Shown one piece after another: positions 22,403-34,393 of a stretch of 64,000 bases of DNA. The position numbers and the translations under genes are program-made. Numbering within the stretch: the first letter of the stretch is position 1; the number at the start of each line of letters is the position of its first letter. The notes under the pieces were generated by a model. It worked only from the letters and a program-made list of their open reading frames with translations. It was not told where the DNA came from and did not search any database. Location of the stretch: NCBI GenBank assembly GCA_033725935.1, contig MU867072.1, positions 62,001 through 126,000 of the forward strand, given 5' to 3'. The stretch is from Cladorrhinum sp. PSN259 (Eukaryota > Ascomycota > Sordariomycetes > Sordariales > Podosporaceae).

Positions 22403-23417
22403 ACTTTTACATATAATGTGGGTTTGCTTGGTTGGGGGGATGGGAATGACTGGCGATGTGATTCTGGTTTTTGAGAGAGTTTTTCGAGTGTTTGCCAGTT
22501 TGGGGTTTCTTGCATGGGCGCGGGCATGTGGCGTGGGTTTAATATGGTGACATTTAAAACTTGTCAAAAAACCTTCAACGGTTTATTCGGTGGATTCATT
22601 TTTGGGCCAAAGGCGTTCAGGCGTTTCTTGCTTTGCCGGGATTTGGGATTTCTCATCGAGATATACGTTTCGAGGGTACACGAGGACAACAGGATCGGAA
22701 TTGAGAAAATAGATTTTAAGCAATGGTACAAAAAAAAAATGCAAAATAATTCAACACGACAATTTCTCTCTTAGTTTTCGTGGCTATGAACTGCGAATAG
22801 TGAAGCTGGCCGTAAAAAATGTCAAATGTCAGACAGACAGACAGAATTGGTTGTTTGACCCAGATTGGCCATCAGCTCGACCACTAGAGGTGCGAGGTTT
22901 CGGGGGACTCGAGTGTAGGTACAGTATACGATTGATTAATTCATTCTGGAACAACGTTATTGGAAGGCCCGGCCTGGTACGTAGTAGCTCTGAGAGCAGA
23001 TAACCCCTTGCCAGAAAAACAATATTATAAAGGAGAATCGGTGTTACTGTTAAAATTATATGGGCAACCCAAGTCAAAGCACCAAGAAAGTAATTTGTAT
23101 CGCGGCAACCAGCTCACGACTCTTTTTAACATGTTTTTGTGTCCTTTGAGAGAGGGCTCATAATGCTATCTTGTTACACATGCCGTCAAAACCGACTTCG
23201 ATCTCGACCCAACTCTTTGTCCACTTCCCTCAACGTAAAAATACAACCGATGATAAAGCATCGAGCAGAGAGTTTCCTCCTAATGATGAATGCTTCCTTA
23301 ATTCCACCCCAAAATCCATATCCTGATCCCTAGAAAGAGATCGCACTGCCATCAACGTTACTTCCCAATGTCGCAATGGCCATCGACTCTTTAATCAACC
23401 CCAGCCTCATCACCCAT
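22403..23417. other. Convergent intergenic region
   Basis: Between the 3' ends of msrA and the Bax-inhibitor-family gene. AT-rich in the middle; no gene recognised. Confidence 0.5.
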
Positions 23418-24518
23418 TTACTTCCTCCTGTTCTGCTGCATCATGAGGACCTGAACCATACGAACAAAGATGTTGAGGAAGTCAAGCTCGAGGCTGATGC
23501 TCTCGTTGATGGGATCAGCCTTCATGAGACCGCGCTCGGCCAACCTGGCGTGGTAGAGCACCTTCTGCACATCATAGAGGGTGAAGCCACCAAAGACGGC
23601 AAGACCACCCCAGAGCCAGAGGTTCTCGGTGATAGCGAGAGTGCGAACGGCAGTGGCGGGGAGGACGAGAGGAGCAAAGCCAGAGACGGCAACGATGGCA
23701 GCACCGGCGAGGAGAGGACCACCGATGTAGAGATACTTGTCCTGCTTAGCGGTGGCACCGACAAAGGAGATCGAGCCCATCATGGCGAGAGTGTAGAGGC
23801 CGGCACGGGCGAGGAGAGCAGGAGGAGCAATAGTCATGAGAGGGGCGATGAAGGCAGCCTGCGTGGCGTTGAAGCCGGTCCACAGAGCGTACTTGGGGAT
23901 GTAGCTGTAAAGATTTAGGTTAGCAAGTTGATGACTTGATATTTGCTGGGGATAGAGAGCTTACTTGTCGGGATCAACGGCACGGGTTCCGAACATGAAG
24001 CCCATGCTCAGAGCAAGACCACCGAGACCAATAACCCAAGGATTGGTCTGCATGATGCGGTAGACAATGCCGCTCTGAACCATCTGGTAGGCAGTCAGGC
24101 CGATAATGCCGATACCGAGTCCGGTGTGGACGAAGGTCTTGTGAAGGTAGGATCGCTCAAACGAAGGAATGGCGCCTCTCGACTCGCCGTTGAACATCAC
24201 GTTGACGGTGACGAGGGTACCGCCAAAGATGCCAGCACCGATAAGGACTTTCCGGAGGAGCTCCTTTCGGCGAGCTGCGGGGTCGGCATAGGTGTATTCC
24301 TGGTGGTACCCACGGGAGGCACCCTGAAGTCTTGAGAGGACGCTTGAGGAGGAAGTCTTGGTGTTTGAGCGGAGGGCGAGAGATGCTGTCCTCGAAGTGA
24401 AGAAGGTGTTCTTGGTGGCGGATTGATGGAACGCGGCGCGCATCGTGGGTGCTCTTGCCGCGAGCTGCGACACCAGGCGGGCAGGCCCCGCGCGGAGCGT
24501 GATTGTGGTGAACGACAT
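23418..24518 (-). CDS. Mitochondrial Bax-inhibitor-1 family protein (GHITM/MICS1-like)
   Basis: Multi-spanning membrane protein of the BI-1/TMBIM family. Mitochondrial members influence cristae structure and cation or proton exchange in animals; the fungal role is less clear. Exons 23965..24518 and 23418..23904, intron 23905..23964 (GTAAGC...CTAAC...CAG), with a split Asn codon giving DPDNYIPKYALW. The product is 346 residues. The first 45 residues are rich in Arg, Ser and Ala without acids (MSFTTITLRAGPARLV), a clear mitochondrial presequence. About seven hydrophobic segments follow. The C-terminus has the family patterns GGFTLYDVQKVL and INESISLELDFLNIFVR, whose acidic residues sit in the BI-1 pore region. 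Confidence 0.92.
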
Positions 24519-27500
24519 TTTTATGTTATCTGCTTTCTAGATGACCGTTGGCGACAAAGGAAAGTTGTGTAGGTTTTGATGCTTTTCACGAAATGTGAGG
24601 CCGAAATGCGGATACACCAAAAGGCAAAATGTAGATGACGTTTCGGGGTGGGTTTGATGATTAGCTAACATTAAGAGCTGGACCGAGCTCTTCCGGAAGC
24701 TTCGAGTACCCCGCCCTGCTCGGCAATGGTCAAACCTCCGATAAAGCCGCTGTGAGCCCTAACCCTTGATGTGAGCTTTACCAGAACCGCAAATGTAATC
24801 TACATAAAGAGTCATATTTTGAGGTTGTTGATCACGAGACGGGAAGTTATTGTTCTCGGCTGTTTCTTATCCTACTTATCTACATATTGCTGCGCGTCGT
24901 TGACTATGAGTTGGCCGATAACAACAATGAAGCCATCAAGTGAAACTGCATCCTCTACGAGAGAATCCTCTCCAAAATGAACAACAGGATGGTGTTTCAG
25001 TCTACTCGATCCGATCACGGCGAATGAGCTCTTGTCATCGGCCAAGATAAAACATTTTCAAATTGTGCGGCGTGGGCGGCAGTGTCGGGTTCTTGAAGCG
25101 AAAGACATTGCGGAAAGTACCTGCGGAATATCCCAGCGGCAGTTCAGCACCGCGCCGCTGACGTTCCTCTCTCATCCCTTAGTGCAAGCCACAATGAGCT
25201 GGCGCTCCCTCATCACGCGACATTCGCCGTCCCGCGTTGCTAGAAGTGTAAGGTCAGCCTGGATTCACGAGAAACAAAAACTCGTCGAGACCGGAGTTAC
25301 CGTCAGATAATGTTGACTCTGGACAGGTGTGCATTGCGCATGAATTGATCTCGATGTGCTCACTGCACGGGATATATCTGGCTGTTAGCTCAGATCCCTG
25401 GGTTGTGCCTCGTATCTTATGCTGTGCCACGCCGGGCATCAGTCGTGGGTTTTTTGACTGATTGAAACAATTTCAGGTTCCCAGAGTATCAGTGAAATAA
25501 GAGTTTGGTTGGCTCGCTCGGGACGTGTTGGGTTTGACAAGGCTCGATAGGGCTCGACGTGCAGGAGAACTGCAGATGCAGACATGGACGCACAGTCCAA
25601 CGCTAGAATTCTTCTCGAAGGACCAGCAAGGCATGGCGGCGGAGCGATGCCGGTCATTCCGGGGTAGATGTGACCGAAGGATTTGCTGCATGTCTGGGGT
25701 CCTTCAGGGGTATTCGATACAACAAATCACTGGGCCTCGCATGGGCAGGCACTGAAACACCCACCATGGACGCGGAGAACCTGAAAGCTAAAGAATCGCG
25801 CCAGTCGATGTTGTCATTGCAGTCTGTGGAGGGAGGTTCTTGTTTTAGAGGCAGAATAAGGCAGCAGTCTAGAGGTCTGTATGTGTAAGCAGAATGTCTC
25901 GGTGGAGGAAGAATTTTTTCTCTCCTTCAGCTCTGTTTTCTTCCCGTCTCCAGAGCTCGTCATCGTGCAGCAGTTGGCTGCATTTCAGCTGCTGCACCGT
26001 TTTTCGGCTTGTCACACATGCGATTTGACGGTGTACGTCGTCTGTTTCCTGCGAAAGTGTAAGATGATCATGATGATAATTATGATGATGGCTGTAGTAT
26101 ACATCTTTCTTTTTCCGGCAACCGCGCTACAAATAGATGACGGGATGAATTTCGTTGACGACGGCTCGCTAACCGGGAGCCCCTCTCGTAGCCCCCTCGG
26201 AGTCCCCTCCACTTAGCGGTCCACATCCATGTGCACATGGCGGGGCTGCCCGGTGCTGAACCTCTGGCGATATCCATCCATGATGCGCCATGCACTACCA
26301 CCACCGTTTTTCGAGAAGTGAATACGCCGTGTCAAAATAGATTCCAAGAAAACTTTGTCATTTTAGGCTCCCGCATTCTGAAATCTGCATGTTCCAAATG
26401 ATGCTTCCGTCCTCGCCGTTGGATGATACCCGTCTTGGGGAATATCAGCAGCCCACCACCGACTGCATTGGATGTCTTTGTTATCTTCTTCCTTGCAACT
26501 GTGCCGTATAACCTGGAAAGGTACATGCACATACATATCCGTACATACGTTAATTATTATTGGCGTACCTCCTAGCGCACCGTGCCCCGCAGTACAACCC
26601 CGTCTTGGAGTTGCAAAGGTGAGCTAAAGACGCGACAGGAACCGAGCTCCTGTTGCTTCAACTTGCTGCACCTTCCCCCGATCGGTTTGAGCACGAGCAC
26701 CGAAAAGCAACGTGGTCCACAATATTACTCCATCTGTACTGCTGGTTATCCATATCCCAGTCATTTCCAGGGAACGTGCCTATATACCGTGGACACGTCA
26801 AAAGACGGTCACGGTTCACCCAGTCCATGACCCCTCATCATGCCATGTCAACACGACCTGCCTCTCGCCATCCTCGATATTTGCTGCTGTGAATTTGCTT
26901 GAGCTCGTCGCAATTCGATTTGCGGCCCGCTGTTGTCTTGGTTGTGTCGCACTGAGGCTGAAGGACTGGGAATGCGCTGAGCCCGCCGACCGCGAGACAC
27001 AGCTCCCGTCCCGAATACCGAGCCCCATCGGTATACAGAAAGCCCTCGTGGCCCCCAGACGAGACATCTTCAACTCCAAATCTCAATTCATCCAGCCGAA
27101 TCCGACTTGTTGGTTCATCATCCCGTCTACCCCACACCTTGGTATCTCCAAATCTGTCCTTCCAGAACGTTTCAACTCCTCCACACCATGTAAGCGATAC
27201 TGGGAAAAGAGCTACTTGAGCAGAAGAGGCATTGACGCTGACCAAGTTTTACCGTCAGAGCCTCGTTTATTTCGAACCCATACCTAGGCGTCGCGATCGA
27301 GATCTAGCCTTTTCTCCCTTGGTCGGTCAGTGCTTCAACGGTTTGCCCAACAGCAGCCCGCAAGTCCACAAACATAACCCGAAACAAATCACCGTCGGTT
27401 ATCAACTGTACCTATTCGTCAAACCAATCCACACGCGCCGTGTCATCTAATCATCTGCGCTGGAGGAAACAGACTCCCCAAGCTCCGTGCTACCCCATTA

Positions 27501-27843
27501 CCGGGCCGTCTACCTTCCCCTCGCGAGCCAAGAGTGAAAACTGGACGAAGCGAGGAACAAGCGATCGCATAAAACTGACCTCCAACTGTTGCGTTTCTGT
27601 TGTTTCGGTGTGGGGAAGACGTGATTTTGGTGGCTATAGCATGAAGAGTTCCCGCCTAATTTCGATCTAGCCGGCCATTTCAATAATCTAGGTACGGCAT
27701 TGCGGGACAATAGACGTCATTCGGGGTCGCAATATCTTATTGAAACGGAATTTGGAGCGCCGGAACCTTTTAAATAGCTCTCAACAGGAACCGCCTTCCT
27801 TTCGGCTTCTGGGAGGGCTTCCTTCCGCCCTGCCCGAGACGCC
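24519..27843. other. 3.3 kb region without a recognised gene
   Basis: Upstream of two divergent genes. Open frames on both strands (for example 26712-27287 plus and 26838-27245 minus) overlap each other, lack family features and show no consistent codon bias. It includes AGCCCTAACCCT near 24756 and an ATGATG-rich stretch at 26062-26090. Part is probably a long promoter and leader for the cyclic-nucleotide/F-box gene. Confidence 0.5.
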
Positions 27844-30800
27844 ATGCGACGGAGTAGGACCCCACCTCCCGCGGCTTCGCCATACCGGGCCCTGGCACAC
27901 CACCATGCGCACCATGGCGCGGCTCAGGGAGGACAGGCGCGTGACTCGATATCCTCTGTGATAAGGTCGTTCAATGTGGAAACCAATCCAACGCGACCTA
28001 TGCGCCCCTCGCCGCTCACGGCCTCAACTATCCCAGATATGCCACTTGAGCTGGTCGACCGAATCAGATCATTTCCTCTTTTCATGTCCGCTCCTGATGA
28101 TTTCCTCGCAGCCATTGGCGCTCACCTCAAGTTACAAACGCATTCCGCTCACGACCACATTCTCACCGAGGGAGACGAAGCAAAAGCCATGTATTGGTTA
28201 GTTCGCGGCATCGTTGCCGTGACTTCTCGTGATGGAGAGGCCGTTTATGCGGAACTTAAACCTGGTGCCTTCTTTGGAGAGATTGGGGTTTTGATGGATA
28301 TGCCTAGAACAGCGACAATCATTGCCAGAACCAAATGTATGCTGGCAGTGCTGAAGAGAGAGGACCTCCAGGCCGAATTGCCCAAATACCCGGAAATGGA
28401 GAAAGCAATTCGTCAGGAAGCGCAAGAAAGACTCACAATTCTGAGGAAGAAACGGCAGGAAGGTGGTCAGAACTTCAAGATACCGGATATCAATGGGTCA
28501 ACTCTTGCACGAGAGATGACGCCTGGAGAAGTGACCAAGGGCGATACCGGAAGCATTCAACCAGGAGCAAGGGCAGCTTCTGTGAACACCAAGAAACGGA
28601 AGTCTCCAAGTCCGAGTTTAATCGAGGATCCGACCGTCAGCGGAAGCGCTCTCGGCAGTGGTCTGGTGAGCGTTCGCAAGACCCTCAAAGAGCTCCCTCT
28701 GTTTGCAAAACTCGACAGTGAAGTTCTTCATATCCTGGGTCTCAGCGCACAGCCCAAATCCTATGCACCGTTTACCGATATTGTACGGCAAGGTAGCCCA
28801 GGGAATGAAATATTTTTCATCGTGCGGGGCGAGGCGGAGGTTATCAAAGAACCCTTGAGCCCACCGAAGAGGAGGACTACGAGATCATCTTATGCACGAC
28901 CGCGCCTCGGGCCTGGACAATATTTTGGTGAAGTTGCGAGTCTTGGACTTGCCGAGGAAAGAACCGCTACCGTGCGTTCAATCACCGCCGTCGAGTGTCT
29001 TGCGATTGGTCATGACTCCCTGGAGAAGTTGTGGAAGATTCCCGAGATCAAGGCCCAAGTGGAAGAGACCGCAAGAAAACGGTATCGCACTCAGGAGGAA
29101 GTGAAAGCCAAGGAAGAAGTAAAGGCGCAGGTAGAAGAGGAGGAAGACGTGGAAATGCGGGATCCGGAAAGTCATGCGCTGTCGGACGATGAGATGTCGT
29201 CAACGTCAACACCGACGCCAACTGTCACGTTTACAGTTCCTTCAAAGCCCGGCTCACCCACAAATGATGAGTCAAGGACTAGGCAGCCGTCAGATCCCGA
29301 CCCATTTTTGAGTGTGGATATGGAGAACTTGCGAAATCGACGGCGTAATTCACTTGCACCTCCGGTGCCACAAACAGACAGCTCAACAATTGTCAGTGTT
29401 GCGAAAACATCGAAGAGCACTGCTCCATCCCCAACCCCACAGCAGGACGATTCTCCTCTTCCAGCCAAACGCGCACGAACTTTACCTCGAAACAATGTAA
29501 CAAGGCGAGGTAAACAGGGAAAGCCGGAGTTCTCCGACACCTTCTGGATCTCTGTGTTCCAAAATCTGGATATCATCGAGCTGATTCGACTAAAAGCTGT
29601 TTCACGAAAATGGCGCGATTTATTAACAACAAGTCTGGAATTGTGTACACATGTCGATTTGGGTCCTTTCAACAGCAAGGTGACGGACTGGTCCGTAGTC
29701 AATATCATCGCGCCTTTTATTGGCAATCGTCCAGTGGCAATGGACATCAGCAACTGCTTTCACATCACGGACGAAGGGTTCCAGGCGCTTTACAGAACAT
29801 GCGGCAGGAACGTCAAGTCCTGGAAAATGCGAAGCGTGTGGGAGGTTTCTGCTAGCCAGATCCTCGAGATGAGTGACAACGCCAAAGGCCTGGAAGAAGT
29901 TGACTGGTCTAACTGTAGGAAAGTGGGCGATAATCTTTTGGTCAGAGTGGTCGGATGGGTGGTTCCTGAACCACAACCGCCAAGGGATAATAAGAATGTC
30001 GTTATTTCGAGTTCGAATTCGAAGGGAAGGAGGGCGTCTCAGTTTCAACAACGACAACAACAGCAGCAACAGCAGCAGCCTCCACCGAATCAGCCTCCTC
30101 CTGGGACGGTTATTGGATGCCCGAAGTTGAAGAAGCTGAACTTGAGTTACTGCAAGCATATTACCGACCGGTCAATGGCGCATCTGGCTATACATGCTTC
30201 GAGAAGACTGGAGTCGTTAGAGTTGACTCGGTGTACGAGCATCACGGACGCCGGATTCCAGCAGTGGGTGCCGTACCGATTTACGCAACTGACGACGTTG
30301 GTCCTGGCTGATTGCACCTACTTGACTGATAATGCTATTGTGTCACTGGTGAACGCGGCAAAGAATCTGAAGAAGTTGGATCTAAGCTTTTGCTGTGCTC
30401 TTTCGGACACAAGCACGGAAGTCGTGGCGCTGGGATTACCGGCGCTCCGGGAGCTGAAGCTTGCTTTTTGTGGGAGCGCGGTTAGTGATGCCAGTTTAGG
30501 ATGTGTTGCTCTTCACTTGAATGAGTTGAGAGGGTTGAGCGTTAGGGGGTGCGTGCGGGTTACGGGGAATGGGGTTGAGAATGTGCTCGAGGGGTGTGGG
30601 AGGCTGGAGTGGTTGGATGTTAGTCAGTGTAAGAACCTGCAGGGGTGGGTTGACGGGGGAGGAGTTAAGAGGTGGGGGTTTGATGAGCGAGTGGTTACGG
30701 GCGAGAGGGGGAGTGTTGCCGAGGAGAGGGCTTTGGCTATGAGAACTGCTGGTGATGGGAGTGGTAGTGGGAATAGTGGTGAGAGTAAGGCCAAGGGGGG

Positions 30801-31029
30801 GAAGATCGGACCTGGAGGGGTTGGGTATGGACATGGACATGGGCAGCAGCAGGGTCCGACTATGGGACATCAAAGAGGGGGTTTTAATACTCCTGGTGGT
30901 AGTGTTTCAAGGTCTGGACAAGGGCCTGTGATGAGGCCTGTGATTCCACCTAGGGGGGCACCGCCAAATAGAAGGGTGAGGAAGCCGGTGAGGTTTATTG
31001 TGCAGAAGGGTGCTGGTGGGTTGAGGTGA
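27844..31029 (+). CDS. Two cyclic-nucleotide-binding domains + F-box + leucine-rich repeats
   Basis: Probably a substrate-recognition subunit of an SCF ubiquitin ligase whose N-terminus can sense a cyclic nucleotide or related ligand. Single exon, 1061 residues. CNBD1 is at about 76-180, with the phosphate-binding cassette FGEIGVLMDMPRTATI including Arg155. CNBD2 is at about 286-395, with FGEVASLGLAEERTATV including Arg373. Both cassettes keep the Glu and Arg that contact cyclic phosphate. An acidic and disordered linker follows, then an F-box (about 563-605, FWISVFQNLDIIELIRLKAV). AMN1-type leucine-rich repeats cover about 630-930, with LTRCTSITDAGFQ-like units, broken by a polyGln insert near 738-745. 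The C-terminus is Gly-rich and basic. The first ATG of the frame was chosen; M53 or M66 are possible starts. Confidence 0.88.
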   Translation: MRRSRTPPPAASPYRALAHHHAHHGAAQGGQARDSISSVIRSFNVETNPTRPMRPSPLTASTIPDMPLELVDRIRSFPLFMSAPDDFLAAIGAHLKLQTHSAHDHILTEGDEAKAMYWLVRGIVAVTSRDGEAVYAELKPGAFFGEIGVLMDMPRTATIIARTKCMLAVLKREDLQAELPKYPEMEKAIRQEAQERLTILRKKRQEGGQNFKIPDINGSTLAREMTPGEVTKGDTGSIQPGARAASVNTKKRKSPSPSLIEDPTVSGSALGSGLVSVRKTLKELPLFAKLDSEVLHILGLSAQPKSYAPFTDIVRQGSPGNEIFFIVRGEAEVIKEPLSPPKRRTTRSSYARPRLGPGQYFGEVASLGLAEERTATVRSITAVECLAIGHDSLEKLWKIPEIKAQVEETARKRYRTQEEVKAKEEVKAQVEEEEDVEMRDPESHALSDDEMSSTSTPTPTVTFTVPSKPGSPTNDESRTRQPSDPDPFLSVDMENLRNRRRNSLAPPVPQTDSSTIVSVAKTSKSTAPSPTPQQDDSPLPAKRARTLPRNNVTRRGKQGKPEFSDTFWISVFQNLDIIELIRLKAVSRKWRDLLTTSLELCTHVDLGPFNSKVTDWSVVNIIAPFIGNRPVAMDISNCFHITDEGFQALYRTCGRNVKSWKMRSVWEVSASQILEMSDNAKGLEEVDWSNCRKVGDNLLVRVVGWVVPEPQPPRDNKNVVISSSNSKGRRASQFQQRQQQQQQQQPPPNQPPPGTVIGCPKLKKLNLSYCKHITDRSMAHLAIHASRRLESLELTRCTSITDAGFQQWVPYRFTQLTTLVLADCTYLTDNAIVSLVNAAKNLKKLDLSFCCALSDTSTEVVALGLPALRELKLAFCGSAVSDASLGCVALHLNELRGLSVRGCVRVTGNGVENVLEGCGRLEWLDVSQCKNLQGWVDGGGVKRWGFDERVVTGERGSVAEERALAMRTAGDGSGSGNSGESKAKGGKIGPGGVGYGHGHGQQQGPTMGHQRGGFNTPGGSVSRSGQGPVMRPVIPPRGAPPNRRVRKPVRFIVQKGAGGLR

Positions 31030-31734
31030 TGATGATGAAAAAGTTGGGTTTTTCCCCCTTCTTCTTTTTTTTTCTCATTTCATGAGGTAATGATTTATGA
31101 TGAACCAATGAAGGGATTCTTGGATATCTTATCGGTAAATATGCTTGTTCTCTTTGAGCAAGGGGGCTGGGGTAGGGTGGGTGGTTATTTTACATATCAT
31201 TTTATGGTGCTGTACATACATCATGATGAGACTTCCAAGTGGACATAGACCAGGAGGGATTCGTGGTATTTTATTGTGTTGGTTAGATCTTTGTGATGAT
31301 GTAAATGGGTGTTGTCGGAAAGGAAATGAGATTCGGAAGCAATGTTGGTTGGATAAAAAGCGATAAATGGAGGGAGGGGGATGTGGCTCGTGACTATGTA
31401 TTACGGCTTGATACCCCTGGTTTCTCATTTCATGTCTATATTTTTTGTTTTTTTCCTTGGTTGATGTTATCTATGTAAAAAGATGTTCCTTTCTTTAGAA
31501 GAATCAAAGTCTTTCTTTAGAAGAAGAAAAGTGTAGTAATGAGGGCAGGCCCTTTCTCTTTCCACTTTTGTCTTTTTTTTCTTCTCCTTCGTACTCCATG
31601 AAAAGAGAGGGGATCATAGAAGGTAAATGCAAAAATAAAACCCCACAGAAAAGCAAGGACTAAATATTAAACCAACACTTCAACACTTCAACCTGATAGC
31701 AGAATACGAGAGAAAAGAGAGAGACAAAATAAAA
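31030..31734. other. 3' flank of the CNBD/F-box gene
   Basis: AT-rich with several T and A runs; no gene recognised. Confidence 0.5.
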
Positions 31735-31864
31735 GGCCCGACGTGGGACTCGAACCCACAGCCTTAAGATCACGATTGTCTTCCCTTATTTACTTATTTC
31801 CTTATCAGGAAATTATCAGAGAGAAAAGTAGAAGTCTTACGCGCTACCATTGCGCTAGCCGGGC
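31735..31864 (-). tRNA. tRNA-Arg(TCT) with a 58-base intron
   Basis: On the minus strand the acceptor stem GCCCGGC pairs with GTCGGGC (one G-T pair). The D arm is GCGC...GCGC with AATGGTA. The anticodon stem TAAGA/TCTTA is perfect and the loop is CT-TCT-A plus A, giving anticodon TCT at 31830-31832. A 58-base intron (31771-31828) follows position 37. The T arm is GTGGG TTCGAGT CCCAC. A T4 run follows the 3' end. The mature length is 72 bases, type I. Confidence 0.93.
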
Positions 31865-32649
31865 TGGCTGTGTTTTTTCTTCTTCTTGACAACAAGAGAT
31901 GGTTTGTCTGTTGAAAAAGACAATCTGGTAATGTACTGAACTAATAATGTTTGTGTGTGAGTGAGTGTGTGGGAACAGAAAAGAAGAAAACCAAGGTTGG
32001 GCGCTGTTTAGTCTAAACTTTGAAGGGATTTTTTCCATGGGAAGTGGATTGGATAGATGGATGGATGGATGGATGTGTGGTCGCTGCTGTGGAGTTTGCA
32101 GGTTTTGGTGGAGTTTTGCGCTTGGTGGGGTTGGAGTGTTTTTTTTGGAGGGGGTTAATTACTTTGACCTTTAGGATTGGTTGTACATAATGTAGGGAGG
32201 AGGACTGTTGATTGTGTGAAGAGTGAAATAGATTTGGGTAAAGCAGGAAAATTCAGTGAGGTATGTGTTTTGTGTTGATAAGAGCCATGAAGCTTCATTG
32301 CCCAGTTGTCAACCTTTCTGGTGAGGCACATTTACGGGCTGTTTAGAATGTTAGCGTTCGCCCCTGGTGATTGGTCCAATTGCCATGCCAATGCCCAGAA
32401 TCAAGTTCGAAAACAAAAGGGGGCTATGTTCGGCTATGTTAATTCTTCTCATCAGGGTTAAAAAGTGACTCATGAAAAGATCAAGAGGGGAAAGGTTGCA
32501 AGTGTTCTTGTTTTTATTTATCAACTTGAACTTCCCCCTGAAACTGAGAGCCTCTGCTTTGCTGGAAGTCTCGGCTCCTGACTCGTTGGTGTCTTTCACT
32601 GTTTAATTACGTTCTCATCCTTCGCTTTGAAGATCTGATCAGATACAGT
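31865..32649. other. Intergenic region upstream of the Nudix gene
   Basis: Contains a GGAT tetranucleotide microsatellite at about 32055-32074. No gene recognised. Confidence 0.5.
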
Positions 32650-33236
32650 ATGGCTGCCTCTAGTGCCCCTGTGGTGAGAGTTGGTGTTGCGGCGGTAATT
32701 CAAGATGGCAAAGGAAACATTGTCCTGGGTGTGAGGAAGGGGTCGCATGGAGCTGGTGCGTACCGTTTGTCTGGACCTTGATTCCCGCTGCTAACCGTCT
32801 TTTTTGATTGCAGGGACCTGGCAGTTTCCCGGCGGACACCTCGAGGTCGGCGAAAGCTGGTCTGATTGTGCAGAGCGGGAAACGCTAGAGGAGACAGGAC
32901 TTGTTGTCAAGGCCGAGAGGTTCTTGGCTGCGACGAACGACGTCTTTGATCCGGCAGGAAAGCATTACATCACCATTTTCATGCTATGCAAGAGGATTGA
33001 TGAAAACGCTGAACCTCAGGTACGTGTTTGTTGCCCTGCAAAAAAAAAAGAGAGCATGTGGATGTTAATGTGTTTTGTTGGTGCAGGTTCTCGAACCACA
33101 CAAATGCGAATCCTGGTCCTGGAAAAGCTGGTCTGACGTCAGGGGCTTGGTCCAAGATGAACACGGAGGACAAAAAGTTTTTCTGCCTATAGTGAATCTC
33201 CTCAAGGATCATCCCGATATTGACAGCCGTGTTTAG
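32650..33236 (+). CDS. Nudix hydrolase (NUDT15/MTH2-like)
   Basis: Hydrolyses nucleoside diphosphates linked to another group; by similarity to NUDT15-type enzymes it may clean oxidised or non-canonical nucleotides. Exons are 32650..32755, 32814..33019 and 33087..33236; introns are 32756..32813 and 33020..33086. The product is 153 residues, standard for a single-domain member. The Nudix box is complete: GG at its start, Glu five positions after the second Gly-x stretch (HLEVGES), then RETLEETGL, fitting Gx5Ex7REUxEExGU. PGGHLE directly precedes it. No targeting signal is visible. Confidence 0.93.
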
Positions 33237-34393
33237 AGTGGTTGTTGAGATCCACTCTCTCGAACAACGTGTCAAACGGTTTACTCATCAGGTATCTACA
33301 TGTATTTTGGTGCAGATACGGAGCCTATAGCATTGAATAATTGGTGTTTGCCGATCGGCTTGGCGATGGGAGATGCTGGAGATGGTGGCATTCTCGACTT
33401 CAATCGATGATGATACAGTCGCCCTGAAACAAACCCATTCTGCTTGGTTGTCCGATCTTTGATGGACATTCTAGACGCAGCGGAGACTTTGTCTGAATTG
33501 AACTCTTGTGGATACTTGAGATAAAGAGAGCGCAGGCTTTCCGAGAGGATTCCGAAAGCCGACGATGTGATTGGGTTATGGTCCAGCCATGCCGAAAACG
33601 GAGGATGAAACAGTGCAGATGTTCTAAACCGATGTGATGTTGATCTAAGCTTTCTGGAGGCCCGGTGACAGGCAAGGACTAATTAAACCCTTTTAGTCCC
33701 ATGCGCACTTTGAACGGGATCAGACACCGCCTGTTTAATAAAATCTCTTCATCGAAAAGTTCTGAGTGGACCTCTCAGTCTCTGCCTGTCAATTATACTG
33801 GGCGCATGACCGCTTATTCATCAACAGCAAGACAAGAAATTGATTGTTGTTGAATGATGGAAGCTTTTGGACCATCGAAAAGACGCTGAAACGTCGAGCT
33901 AAAACAGCTTTCTAGAGGATCGTAGAATCTGGTCCAGTCTCCTTTTTAAACTTCCAGGGAACTTGATCCAAAGGAAAGGGCCCCTGATCATCCCCTGGGC
34001 CCAAAAGGAAAAAGGGCGGCGGGTGTCTGCGGGAAGGGAAGCACAGACCATGGCTTTTCTTGGGTTGAGTCGTCGTTGAACCCCACTTTCGCCTCCAGTA
34101 GACAAGGTCTTTGATTCCTTCCATCTTCAACTCACTCACTTCCACCATCGCCAAAAGCCTATGAGTCGGCTGCCGGTGCCGAGATCCCTTTCGTACATGT
34201 CGCATGGCATGTCGAAACCAGTAGCGTTAAGAAGAAGAGCAGAACACGACGACGACAAAAGGTGACCAACCACCCAGCTATTCAACAGCCCTATCCCTCC
34301 CCTGGAACTCGCTGGACTCGCTCAACCGAACCCCGCCAAAGACACAATTCGAGTGCCACCAAAGACCCGCATCCCCCATTTCCCATCTGCGCC
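33237..34393. other. Promoter-side intergenic region of the Zn2Cys6 gene
   Basis: No gene recognised. Short frames on the minus strand (33899-34205) overlap and lack features. Confidence 0.5.

Noticed and set aside
23376..23918. 180-codon plus-strand frame
   Set aside because: Antisense of the BI-1-family exon, which has clear family motifs and splice sites.
26712..27287. 191-codon plus-strand frame upstream of the CNBD/F-box gene
   Set aside because: Opposed by an equally long minus frame, no protein-like conservation, ordinary for a long GC-balanced leader.
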